This document shows positions 52,622 to 61,305 of a stretch of DNA of 64,000 nt, one piece after another (position 1 is the first letter of the stretch; each line of letters starts with the position of its first letter). This stretch comes from BOG-1155 sp050012495 (lineage in GTDB: Bacteria > Desulfobacterota > Syntrophorhabdia > Syntrophorhabdales > WCHB1-27), in assembly GCA_050012495.1 (NCBI GenBank), contig JBEKHB010000017.1:1-64000 (forward strand), given 5' to 3'. The translations under genes were made by a program, and so were the position numbers. A model generated the notes under the pieces. That model saw nothing but the letters and a program-made list of their open reading frames with translations, was not told the origin of the DNA and did not search any database.

Positions 52622-54280
52622 TCACTCCACGATGGCTCCCCGGCTGGCAGATGTAACGTTCTTCGCGTAGCGGGCGAGATACCCTCGCCTGACTTTGCAG
52701 GAAGGCAGTTTCAGCGAGCTCATGCGGCGTTCGATTTCTGCATCATCTAGCTCAACGTTCAGTGTACGGTTGGGTATGTCAATTTCGATTATGTCGCCAT
52801 CCCGCACGATCGCTATCGGTCCGCCCTCGGCTGCTTCGGGGGAAACGTGGCCCACGCACGCCCCACGCGTGGCGCCAGAAAAACGACCATCGGTGACAAG
52901 GGCCACCTCCTCACCAAGGTTTACCCCCATAATGGCTGCGGTGGCCGAAAGCATCTCCCGCATACCAGGTCCTCCCTTTGGACCTTCGTAACGAATGACG
53001 ACAACATCACCTTTGATGATTGTCCCGTGAAGTATAGCTGCCACTGCGTCCTCTTCCCGTTCAAAAACCCTCGCGAGTCCTCTATGGCGGAGCATTTCTC
53101 TTGCAACAGCCCCCTGTTTAACCACGGCGCTTGCCGGTGCCAGGTTACCCCAGAGGACAGCGATGCCGCCCTCGGCATAATATGGATTTTCTATGGAACG
53201 AATAACGTCACGATCTTTTACCCCGGACCCCGTGAGATTTTCGCCGATGGTCTTACCCGTCACAGTCGGGCAATCAAGGTCGATGGCATGAAGCCTTGTC
53301 AGCTCCATCATGACAGCCGATATCCCTCCGGCACGATAGAGGTCTTGCATGTAATAGGCGCCGCCGGGGCTTATGGGACACAATTTAGGAGTTTTTTTGC
53401 TGATCTCATCAAACAGGTTAATGTCAAGAGCCACCTCGGCCTCATAGGCAATCGCCAATAAGTGGAGCACAGTGTTCGTGGACCCTCCGATAGCCATGTC
53501 CACGGCAATAGCATTCCTGAACGCTCGCTCGGTCAGGATGTCCCGGGGCAGAATATTGCGCCGCACCAACTCCATAATCTGTTCGCCTGATTTCCGGGCC
53601 AGAACCTTTCGTTTTGCCAGATACGCAGGGATAGTCGCGTTCCAAGGAAGGCTCATGCCTATCGCCTCCGACAAGCAGTTCATACTGTTAGCCGTGCCCA
53701 TGATGCCGCAGGCCCCGCACCCAGGCACCGATTCATTTTCCAGTTCGTCCAACTCCTCCAGGGTCATCTCGCCGGTGGCGACCTTCCCCAATGCCTCGAG
53801 GGTCTTACTGCCGTCGGTCCACTTTCCCTGGAACCAACCGGCATACATGGGTCCGCCTGCGACCATAATGGACGGAATGTTGAGTCTGGCCGCGGCCATA
53901 AGCATACCTGGGGTAATCTTATCACAGTTAGTGATCAGCACAAGGCCGTCGAGGGCATGGCCCACGGCCATCGATTCGATGGAATCAGCGATAAGTTCCC
54001 GGCTGGGCAGAGGATAACACATACCATGATGGCCCATGGCGATGCCGTCACAGAGCGCAATGGCCGGGAATTCGAGTGGTGTTCCGCCGCCGCCGGCCAC
54101 GCCAAGCTTCACGTGATAGGCGATATCGTTGAGATGTATGTGGCCGGGAACAATCTCATTAAATGAGTTAACGACTCCGATGAGCGGCTTCTTGAGGTCC
54201 CCATTGCACAGACCCGTTGCCTTAAAGAGCCCCCTGGGGCCGGCCTTCTCGAATCCCGTTTTGACCAGGTCACTGATCAT
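52622..54280 (-). CDS. ilvD: Dihydroxy-acid / sugar-acid dehydratase (IlvD/EDD family)
   Basis: The 552-residue enzyme removes water from 2,3-dihydroxy acids with an FeS cluster. Motifs seen: VPGHIHL and DGIAMGHHGMCYPLPSRELIADSIE, NCDKITPGM, GCGACGIMGTANSMNCLSE and SDGRFSG-type near the C-terminus (VTDGRFSGATRG). The VPGH start is as in E. coli IlvD. It ends an operon of a sugar transporter and molybdenum hydroxylase, so a sugar acid such as xylonate is as likely as a valine precursor. GGAGG lies before 54280. Confidence 0.93.
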   Translation of the reverse strand: MISDLVKTGFEKAGPRGLFKATGLCNGDLKKPLIGVVNSFNEIVPGHIHLNDIAYHVKLGVAGGGGTPLEFPAIALCDGIAMGHHGMCYPLPSRELIADSIESMAVGHALDGLVLITNCDKITPGMLMAAARLNIPSIMVAGGPMYAGWFQGKWTDGSKTLEALGKVATGEMTLEELDELENESVPGCGACGIMGTANSMNCLSEAIGMSLPWNATIPAYLAKRKVLARKSGEQIMELVRRNILPRDILTERAFRNAIAVDMAIGGSTNTVLHLLAIAYEAEVALDINLFDEISKKTPKLCPISPGGAYYMQDLYRAGGISAVMMELTRLHAIDLDCPTVTGKTIGENLTGSGVKDRDVIRSIENPYYAEGGIAVLWGNLAPASAVVKQGAVAREMLRHRGLARVFEREEDAVAAILHGTIIKGDVVVIRYEGPKGGPGMREMLSATAAIMGVNLGEEVALVTDGRFSGATRGACVGHVSPEAAEGGPIAIVRDGDIIEIDIPNRTLNVELDDAEIERRMSSLKLPSCKVRRGYLARYAKNVTSASRGAIVE

Positions 54281-54345
54281 AGCGCGACCTCCACGCGTTT
54301 TGACGTTATTGGAAAGAACGCTCCTTTCTCACAGTTGCGATACAT
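54277..54345 (-). CDS. Possible 22-residue leader peptide upstream of ilvD
   Basis: The reading frame (MYRNCEKGAFFPITSKRVEV region, 22 residues) starts behind GAGGAGG and ends with TGA overlapping the ilvD ATG (ATGA). It would couple translation into ilvD. No attenuation structure is evident. Confidence 0.4.
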   Translation of the reverse strand: MYRNCEKGAFFPITSKRVEVAL

Positions 54346-54366
54346 TTAGCATCCTCCTCTCTAAGT

Positions 54367-54380
54367 TTGTCGTCTGACAA
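54367..54380. promoter_or_regulatory. GntR/FadR-type operator candidate
   Basis: TTGTC and GACAA are inverted across GTCT. Such 14-base palindromes match sites of sugar-acid GntR/FadR regulators. It lies just upstream of the leader peptide. No such regulator is encoded in the window. Confidence 0.45.
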
Positions 54381-54457
54381 GCCGGCCCGTTTGTCGATTC
54401 AGCTTTTGGGGTCCTTTCCTTAAGCCGATCCTGCCGAAGCCCTCCGGAAGGGTTCTG

Positions 54458-54820
54458 CTATCCCCCAGAAATGAGAGTGCACAGGACAATCTCATCGCCG
54501 TCCTTCAACACGGCGTCAAGCCGCCGCTTGCCGAGATTCGTGCAGGGCCGACCATTCAATAAAATTAAATTGGACTTCTTTATATCATGAGTAGCGGAAT
54601 CATATACCGCGTTTCGAAGGCTGTCTCCGCACCGCTCACATACCGCTTCCAAAGCGTGCCCCAGCGTCGTTGCTTGCGTGTCGAATTCAAGGGAGATACC
54701 CTCACCAAAGAAACCCCTGAATTTCAGATAGCCACCCACAGTAATCCTCACGACGGGCCATTCCTTCCCTGTTTCTTGTGAAACGGACGCCTTTGCCCCA
54801 CTCTTCTCATATTTTTCCAA
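54458..54820 (-). CDS. MoaD/ThiS-like sulfur carrier protein
   Basis: The 120-residue protein has the beta-grasp features RITVGGYLKFRGFF, ILLNGRPCTNLGKRRLDAVLKDGDEI and terminates in Gly-Gly, as needed for sulfur transfer to molybdopterin. It overlaps the molybdenum subunit by 14 bases and could supply a dedicated cofactor or sulfur carrier. An N-terminal 25-residue tail is extra. Confidence 0.8.
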   Translation of the reverse strand: MEKYEKSGAKASVSQETGKEWPVVRITVGGYLKFRGFFGEGISLEFDTQATTLGHALEAVCERCGDSLRNAVYDSATHDIKKSNLILLNGRPCTNLGKRRLDAVLKDGDEIVLCTLISGG

Positions 54821-57251
54821 GGGCTTTTAGCACAACAGACGGGGTGACAGGGAAATCGTCAACCCATGCACCTATGGCGTTGTGGACGGCCGGTCCGACT
54901 AATGCAGGAACGACTGCCGCAACGTCTTCACCGATTCCTACAAGCCCGTAAGGCCCGTAGCCCATTCCGGTTTCGACCAATTCCGTTCCAATCAGGCCCA
55001 CATCATTCATGGTGGCGATTTTGTAGTCCAGCAGATTCCCGTTTAGCATCACTCCCGTTACAGGATCGTGAACGATTTCCTCGAAAAGTCCTCGACCCAC
55101 ACCCATGTATGTCCCGCCATACTGTTGTCCCTCGCAACCCTCCCAGCTGATCACCTTCCCGACGTCATTGACATTGACTACCTTGGTAACAAATACCTCA
55201 CCCGTTTCGGTATCAACTTCCACTTCCATGAAATGGGCCTGCCGACAGAACCGTACACGATAGCTTGAATAGGCGCCCTGCTGGACGTGCCAACTGTAAG
55301 CGAAGAGCGGTATCATGAAATCGCAAATCGGCGCTCCATGACCGAACTCGGGACTGTAGCAAAATGGCCCCGCTGAACCGGCGGGCCGAACAAATTCAGC
55401 CAGAGGAAGTCGCTCTGAAGGTTTGGCCTTCACGTAAATCACGCTCTCTTTGATGTCGAGATCATCGGGCTTATACCCCGGAAAGGCAGGCGGGAAGCTC
55501 CCCCTTCGGGTCTCCCCGCTCGGGCTCGTCGCCGCCGCGAGAATTTTCTGTTTCAGAAGCCTTGCGGCATGTCTTACGGCAAACCCGTTAACCGACATGT
55601 TCGTGGAAGAATCGGGAGTCATTGTAAAGAAACCGGCATCCGAGTGCGGCCTGTAACAGACATCCTCTATCCGCATTCCGAGTTCATCCGCCGCGATCTG
55701 ACAGTATGCTGTTTCTGCGTTCTGACCGCCGTCGGCTCTCATCCCCAGAATCCTGGCGGTTCCGTCGTTCCGTTCGATGCGTATGGCGATTTCGCCCGAT
55801 CCTGATGAGTCCTCCCATTCGTGGGTCCATGTGAAGCCAAGGCCATGCATCCTTCCATTTTCAAGCCTTCTGCTTCCCGCGGAATGCCACTTCTTTTCCC
55901 AGTCTATCGCAGCCTTACCCTTCTCGATGCATTCCCTCAAGCTGTCTCTGACCTGGAAACCCCTCTCTGCCTTTGCTCTGTTGAGCCAATCCAAGTCGTG
56001 TCCATCCGCGCCGTCGTTCTTGAGGGCCACCTCAAGAGGGTCAAGGGACAGGACGTCGGCCACGCGGTCGAATACCAGGGTGAGGCTGTGGGTATTGGAG
56101 TTTTGTTCGCACCTCACAGGGACATTTATGCCCCTGTTTACCTGGACCGCTTCAAGTTTTCCGTAGACGTTCGGTATGCGGGTGTTCTCGATGAAGTGTT
56201 TGGCAACGCCAAAAACAGGCCACAAGAGATTCGACAAGATTGCCTCTACTTTCACCGCAGTGATGGTCCCGTCCTTTCTGGCGCCCACTTTGTAGCGGTA
56301 GACGCCTTCATCCATCTCACCCCCATAGAAATCCTCCCTTCGGGTAAACACCCATTTGACGGGTCTCCCGGTTCTTTTCGCGATGAGAGCCGCACAGTAG
56401 TGTCCCCCCATGTTCCATGGCACCTGGCTCCATCCGCCGAAGCTTGCTCCCTGGTAGGGACAGTGCATGATGATTTTGTTCATCGGAATTCCGCCAAACC
56501 ATGACGATATTGCCCGCTTGCTTATGAGGGGCCGCTGCTGTTTTACCCACACTTCGGGGAATGCCCCGTTCCACGTGAATACCCCGCACGGCCGCTCCGG
56601 GCCGATCCAGGTATGGAGTCGCCTTCTCGAGGTGAATTCAAGAACAGTGTCCGCTTCGGCGAAACCGGCCTCAATATCGCCCAACCGATCAACGTCTAGA
56701 AACCCCTGATTGTAATAGTTGCTGTGAGGATACTCCTCGGGGTTTGACAGTGCAGACTCGGGTCTGAGAGCCTCCTCCACATGCAGCACAAATGGTCTCA
56801 GCTCCCATTCAACATCTATTTTGCGTAGGGCCTCCTCGGCTATAGCGTCGCTGTCGGCTGCTACGGCAACACCTACTTCCTCACCTTCGAAATGGGCAAC
56901 CCGGGACAGAACGGGCACGGACGAAGAATCGTGGCCACCCAGATCTGCTTCTCGCGGCAATTCCGGATCGTCGTATCTCAAAACGGCCCTCACTCCCGGC
57001 AACGCCTCGGCCCTGCTTGTATCCAACCTTTTGATCTCTGAATGAGGATAAGGCGACGTGAGAAACCGCATGTAAAGCATGCCTGGCAACTTGATATCGA
57101 TGGTATATGTCGCTTTTCCGTTTGCCTTTTCGTATCCGTCCAGACGCTGGACGTCCCTTTTACCGATGTGAGTATAGTATGTCAAGGGATACTTATCGGC
57201 CTGGACATTATCCATTACTTCCTGAATCATCTTCTTTTCTCTGTCAGGCAT
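54807..57251 (-). CDS. Molybdenum hydroxylase large subunit
   Basis: The 814-residue protein belongs to the xanthine dehydrogenase family. Early sequence contains LPGMLYMRFLTSPYPHSEI and later QGASFGGWSQVPW. The catalytic-Glu loop reads GLVGIGEDVAAVVP, so the active-site Glu is kept. These subunits bind molybdopterin cytosine or guanine dinucleotide and oxidise aldehydes, purines or aromatic CoA esters. The adjoining FAD, FeS and Nuo-type genes complete the enzyme. Substrate is unknown. Confidence 0.92.
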   Translation of the reverse strand: MPDREKKMIQEVMDNVQADKYPLTYYTHIGKRDVQRLDGYEKANGKATYTIDIKLPGMLYMRFLTSPYPHSEIKRLDTSRAEALPGVRAVLRYDDPELPREADLGGHDSSSVPVLSRVAHFEGEEVGVAVAADSDAIAEEALRKIDVEWELRPFVLHVEEALRPESALSNPEEYPHSNYYNQGFLDVDRLGDIEAGFAEADTVLEFTSRRRLHTWIGPERPCGVFTWNGAFPEVWVKQQRPLISKRAISSWFGGIPMNKIIMHCPYQGASFGGWSQVPWNMGGHYCAALIAKRTGRPVKWVFTRREDFYGGEMDEGVYRYKVGARKDGTITAVKVEAILSNLLWPVFGVAKHFIENTRIPNVYGKLEAVQVNRGINVPVRCEQNSNTHSLTLVFDRVADVLSLDPLEVALKNDGADGHDLDWLNRAKAERGFQVRDSLRECIEKGKAAIDWEKKWHSAGSRRLENGRMHGLGFTWTHEWEDSSGSGEIAIRIERNDGTARILGMRADGGQNAETAYCQIAADELGMRIEDVCYRPHSDAGFFTMTPDSSTNMSVNGFAVRHAARLLKQKILAAATSPSGETRRGSFPPAFPGYKPDDLDIKESVIYVKAKPSERLPLAEFVRPAGSAGPFCYSPEFGHGAPICDFMIPLFAYSWHVQQGAYSSYRVRFCRQAHFMEVEVDTETGEVFVTKVVNVNDVGKVISWEGCEGQQYGGTYMGVGRGLFEEIVHDPVTGVMLNGNLLDYKIATMNDVGLIGTELVETGMGYGPYGLVGIGEDVAAVVPALVGPAVHNAIGAWVDDFPVTPSVVLKALGKI

Positions 57252-57334
57252 CTGTCGTCGGCCTCCTTTCGAATTCTCTTTGCGCCACGTTGCTCTGACC
57301 TACAAACATCACCACCGGGTTCTCTGGAACCACC

Positions 57335-57913
57335 CTATAATGCCCCTCTTTGAAGAATGCTCGCCGCCTCAGCTACGGCCTTGGGGTGCTGGGGGTAGGT
57401 GCCGCAGCGGCAGAGGTTACCCGAGAGGGCTTCCCGTATCTCTTCTTCTGTCGGGTCAGGGTTTTTGTCGAGCAGAGCCTTTGCGGTGACGACAAACCCG
57501 GGCGTGCAATAGCCGCACTGCATGCAGTGGTGCTTGACGTAGGTTTCAATGAGGGGATGGTTTGCCTGGGCAATCCCTTCGACGGTCTCTATGGTCTTGC
57601 CGTCGCATTCGATGGCAAGGGTCATGCAGGAGAGAATGGGCCTTCCATCCATGATGACCGTGCAGGAGCCGCATGCCCCCCGGTCACAGAACATCTTGAC
57701 GCCGGTGAGGCCTAGGGTGTCGTGGATGAGGCCGTAGAGGGTCATGTTCGGCTCAACCTGATAATCGTAACGCTGGCCGTTTATCGTGAGGCTGATCGAG
57801 CCGCCGGGCTTAGGTAACGACTCCGTGCCGTGCTCGGCAACCACATGGGCCTTGAGCGCGTCATGGGTCTCGAAGCGGGTCGAGCAGTAGGGGCAGAGGT
57901 AGTGTGCTTTCAT
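57335..57913 (-). CDS. Two-2Fe2S subunit of molybdenum hydroxylase with N-terminal C2H2 finger
   Basis: Residues 7-28 form a classical zinc finger C-x2-C-x12-H-x4-H (CPYCSTRF, then HDALKAHVVAEH). From residue 40 the protein is a normal small subunit with CDRGACGSCTV and CxxCGYC, SGNLCRCGTYP for two [2Fe-2S] clusters. AAGGAGGAATC precedes the start. A zinc finger on this subunit is rare to my knowledge. Its role, perhaps regulation or partner docking, is inference. Confidence 0.9.
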   Translation of the reverse strand: MKAHYLCPYCSTRFETHDALKAHVVAEHGTESLPKPGGSISLTINGQRYDYQVEPNMTLYGLIHDTLGLTGVKMFCDRGACGSCTVIMDGRPILSCMTLAIECDGKTIETVEGIAQANHPLIETYVKHHCMQCGYCTPGFVVTAKALLDKNPDPTEEEIREALSGNLCRCGTYPQHPKAVAEAASILQRGAL

Positions 57914-57922
57914 GATTCCTCC

Positions 57923-59128
57923 TTATCTCAACGTCCGTAAGAAAATCGATTGTTTGATCCTGTTTTCATAGTCGTTCCTGAAGTATTTGAGCGTATCGAG
58001 CACGGGGACGGGGGCTGCCTGGCCGAGACCGCAGAGGGAGGAGGCCATCATCACCTGGGAAAGTTTCTCCAGGGTGTCCACATCCTCCGCAACGCCCTCG
58101 CCTCTCACGAGCCTTCCGAGGATCTCCACCATCACCTCGGTCCCCTCTCTGCAGGGGGTGCACTCGCCACAGGACTCCTCGTTCAGGAACTCCATGGTCC
58201 GGTAGACAAAGTCGATCACGTCTCTGGTAGTATTGAAGACCATGACGGCGCCCGAGCCTAAGACGGTCTCATAGGAGAGGGGGGTCTCCACCATCGAGGC
58301 GGGGACGACGCCTCCTGTCGCGCCTCCGATCTGGACCATCTTCACATCTTCGGCGCCCGCCAGGGTGAGGAGATCTGACAGCCTGCTTCCCATGACTAGC
58401 TCGTAAACACCAGGTCTTGTTACGTCACCGCACACGGAAAAGACCTTCGTACCCGCGCTCGCGGGGGTGCCGATCGAGGAGAACCATGAGGCGCCCTTTT
58501 CGATGATAGCGGGAATATTCATGAGGGTCTCCACATTATTGACGATGGTGGGCTTGCGGAAGAGACCGCTCGTGGGAGGGAATGGGGGACGAAAGCGCAC
58601 CTCTCCGCGCTTGCCCTCGATAGAATTCATGAGTGCCGATTCCTCACCACAGACGTATGCCCCGGCACCTTCCCGTATCTCAATGGGCAGATTGATGAAC
58701 CCTTTCGCAGTCGCCGCGTCAAGTGCCTTCTTGAGTCCATCAAAAAGATAATGATATTCCCCCCGGAGATAGATGTATGCCTTCTTTGCCCCTACCGCGT
58801 ACGCGGCAATGGCGATACCTTCGAGGAGAGAAAACGGGTCGTGCTCGATGATGTAGCGGTCCTTGAACGTCCCCACTTCCCCTTCGTCCGCATTGCAGAT
58901 GACGTACTTCTCGTCCTCAGGGGCAGATTTCGCGAGTTCCCACTTTGCACCGCACGGGAATCCTGCGCCTCCGCGCCCCCTCAGGTTCGAAGCCTTTACT
59001 TCAGCAATGACTTTGTCGGCTCCCATCTTAAGGCCTTTCGCGAGCGCCTGAAACCCGTCTCGTTCCATATGTACGGAGATATCGAGAGGATCGATTACGT
59101 CTGCGTTTCGAAGAACGATTCGTTTCAT
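57923..59128 (-). CDS. NuoF-like flavoprotein (NADH-binding)
   Basis: The 401-residue protein has LRGRGGAGFPCGAKWEL (FMN), YVICNADEGEVGTFKDR and EGAGAYVCGEESAL, matching NuoF/HoxF. A [4Fe-4S] site is in SCGECTPCREGTE with a later Cys in LCGLGQ. It usually passes electrons between NADH and FeS clusters. GGGAGG precedes the start. It lacks the NuoE N-terminal domain of HoxF; that is on the next gene. Confidence 0.92.
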   Translation of the reverse strand: MKRIVLRNADVIDPLDISVHMERDGFQALAKGLKMGADKVIAEVKASNLRGRGGAGFPCGAKWELAKSAPEDEKYVICNADEGEVGTFKDRYIIEHDPFSLLEGIAIAAYAVGAKKAYIYLRGEYHYLFDGLKKALDAATAKGFINLPIEIREGAGAYVCGEESALMNSIEGKRGEVRFRPPFPPTSGLFRKPTIVNNVETLMNIPAIIEKGASWFSSIGTPASAGTKVFSVCGDVTRPGVYELVMGSRLSDLLTLAGAEDVKMVQIGGATGGVVPASMVETPLSYETVLGSGAVMVFNTTRDVIDFVYRTMEFLNEESCGECTPCREGTEVMVEILGRLVRGEGVAEDVDTLEKLSQVMMASSLCGLGQAAPVPVLDTLKYFRNDYENRIKQSIFLRTLR

Positions 59129-59138
59129 AGTATCCTCC

Positions 59139-60245
59139 CTACCGATACGAGCTCAGAATATCAATGATCTTCCGCGGCGTCAGGTTCCCGTAAACGGTGT
59201 CGTCCAGGAGCATGGCTGGAGATTGATCGCAGGCACCGATACAATTTGTAAGCTCAAAGGAGAAGTTTTCGTCAGCCGTTATTTGGCCGGGTGTGATACC
59301 GATGACTTGTACGATGCTGTCGATGATCATAGGGGCGTTTTCAAGATAGCAGGGAAGACTCTTGCATATCCGGATCACGTGCTTTCCTTGGGGCTTTGCA
59401 GAGAGGAATGAATAGAAACTCGCGACGCCGTAAACCTCGCTCAAGGTAACATCTGCGATTCTGGCAGCATCCACCATTGCCTGCTCCGACACGTGGCCTT
59501 CGGTTCGCTGCCTCTCTTTGAGAAGGTTGAGGAGCTTTTCCCTCGCGGCATCGTCGGCGGATGGTTTCACCTTCAGTTCCTTCCTCTCGGGTACGCCCTC
59601 TCTCTTCTTTACCCCTTCCGGCCACATGAGGGCGGAGGTGGGACAGTACTCGATGCAGATGCCACAGTCCTTGCACACCTCCTTGTTGAGAGGGACATCA
59701 AAATCCACGACAACCTTCGAACCAAATCCCCGATATGCCATGCCGTAAACATTCTGACCAGCGATCTCGGTGCAGGCCCGGATGCACTTCCTGCAGAGGA
59801 TGCAGCGGGACATGTCCCTGAGTACGTACCGGCCTTGTTCAGGAGCATGCAGGCGAGGCTTCTTTACATGGAATTTGGAAGGGCCTACTTCGAGATCTGA
59901 GGCGAGTTTATGGAGGCTACACTCCCGAGCCTCAGTATCGGTCACACAGGTACCCGTATGGCCCGTGAGCAGAAGCTGTATGGTAGCACGGCGAGCCTGC
60001 ACGACCCTTGGGGAACGGGTACTGATGACCATCCCATCTCTAATGGGTGTATGGCAGGAGCCCACCAACGTCCGAGAACCTTCCACCTCGACCACACAGA
60101 TCCGGCAGTTCCCCGAAGGTTTTATTCCTTCCTGATGGCAGAGCCGGGGTATCTCGATACCGGCCTTGTCCGCAGCCTCAAGGATGGTCATGCCCGGAGG
60201 ACTACTCAGAGTCTTTCCATCCATCGTAAAAGTAGCATCATTCAT
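59139..60245 (-). CDS. NuoG-N / ferredoxin / NuoE fusion protein
   Basis: The 368-residue protein has three parts. The first (about 1-80) is a [2Fe-2S] domain with CHQEG, CRIC and SCHT. The HxxxC..C motif (HTGTCVTDTEARECSL) normally binds a [4Fe-4S] cluster but has lost its middle Cys. Two [4Fe-4S] motifs follow (CILCRKCIRAC, CKDCGICIEYC). The C-terminal 150 residues are NuoE, with CKSLPC and CIGACDQSP. In most organisms NuoG-N and NuoE are separate. Confidence 0.9.
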   Translation of the reverse strand: MNDATFTMDGKTLSSPPGMTILEAADKAGIEIPRLCHQEGIKPSGNCRICVVEVEGSRTLVGSCHTPIRDGMVISTRSPRVVQARRATIQLLLTGHTGTCVTDTEARECSLHKLASDLEVGPSKFHVKKPRLHAPEQGRYVLRDMSRCILCRKCIRACTEIAGQNVYGMAYRGFGSKVVVDFDVPLNKEVCKDCGICIEYCPTSALMWPEGVKKREGVPERKELKVKPSADDAAREKLLNLLKERQRTEGHVSEQAMVDAARIADVTLSEVYGVASFYSFLSAKPQGKHVIRICKSLPCYLENAPMIIDSIVQVIGITPGQITADENFSFELTNCIGACDQSPAMLLDDTVYGNLTPRKIIDILSSYR

Positions 60246-60285
60246 AGTTTACCTCGCCTCTTTATTCAACTTGCACTGCTAAGTC

Positions 60286-61254
60286 TCATGCACACCCCAG
60301 AATCGCCCTTTTGATCATAGTCTTCGCCACAGGGACCATATATGCGTTGTGGGTCATGGGCCGTGCATCAACAACACATGCAGCGCCTGCTGCCTCTGCA
60401 TCGGACTCTGTGATGGTTTTGCCCATAATGGCCTCCTCTGCCTTCAATGCCCGATATGGCTTCACGTAAACCGCATTGAGGCAGATCCGTGCCGAGGTCA
60501 CCCTGTCGCCGGATGTTGCGATTGCTGCGGCGCAATTGACAATGGGGAAGTCTATAGCCTTTCTCAATGCGAATTTCATGAACGCGCTCTTGCCGTTATG
60601 AGGAGGAAGGATGATCTCTGTGACGATTTCGTCAAAGTCGAGGACAGTCGTTCTTGCCGGCAGTACCTGGAAGAAATCCTCTATTCGCAGGCTTCTCTTC
60701 GTCGTCCTAATCGTTGCATCGAGAGCAACGAGGGCCGGAGCAATATCGCTCGGATGAACCGCGTAGCATCCTTTCTCCACGCTTCCGCCGAAGATCGAAT
60801 GGTATCTGTTGTCCCCTTCGATGGCATAGCACCTCCCCCCACCTTTGCGAAGGCACGGGAATCGATTGTTCGGATTCCTGTAGTACCAGCACCTGATGTC
60901 CTGACTAATGTTGCCTCCAAGGGTGCCCATCTCACGGAGGTGGGTTGAAGCAGTCCTGCGAGCGGCCTCTGCGAGCGCAGGGTATCGTTCGATAATGGTA
61001 TGGTTTTCCGCGATATCCGCCAGCCTAGTAAGGGCACCGATAAAGAGTCCGTCGCCCTGCGCGGCGACACCATCGAGACCCGGTATACTCTTGATGTTGA
61101 TGAGAGCCTCCGGATAGGTGTGGAGGATCTCGTCTTTCATCTTGCCGAGAAGGTCCGTACCTCCGGCGATAATAGCAGCGCTCTTCCCGTATCTTCTCAA
61201 CATCTCAGTCGCTTGATCCAGCGACGTTGCGTTCACATGGGCAAAGTTCCTCAT
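60286..61254 (-). CDS. FAD subunit of molybdenum hydroxylase with four-Cys insert
   Basis: The 322-residue protein is a CoxM/XdhB-type FAD subunit: IIAGGTDLL near residue 28 and LREMGTLGGNIS near 107. A loop from residue 122 to 163 contains Cys122, Cys134, Cys142 and Cys163. 4-Hydroxybenzoyl-CoA reductase places a [4Fe-4S] cluster in the comparable loop of its FAD subunit (Cys122 there as well). Whether this loop binds FeS or zinc is inference. GAGGGACAG precedes the start. Confidence 0.92.
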   Translation of the reverse strand: MRNFAHVNATSLDQATEMLRRYGKSAAIIAGGTDLLGKMKDEILHTYPEALINIKSIPGLDGVAAQGDGLFIGALTRLADIAENHTIIERYPALAEAARRTASTHLREMGTLGGNISQDIRCWYYRNPNNRFPCLRKGGGRCYAIEGDNRYHSIFGGSVEKGCYAVHPSDIAPALVALDATIRTTKRSLRIEDFFQVLPARTTVLDFDEIVTEIILPPHNGKSAFMKFALRKAIDFPIVNCAAAIATSGDRVTSARICLNAVYVKPYRALKAEEAIMGKTITESDAEAAGAACVVDARPMTHNAYMVPVAKTMIKRAILGCA

Positions 61255-61305
61255 CTGTCCCTCCTATCTACTCTCGTGATCGTCAAAATCACGCCGCACC
61301 CGAAA

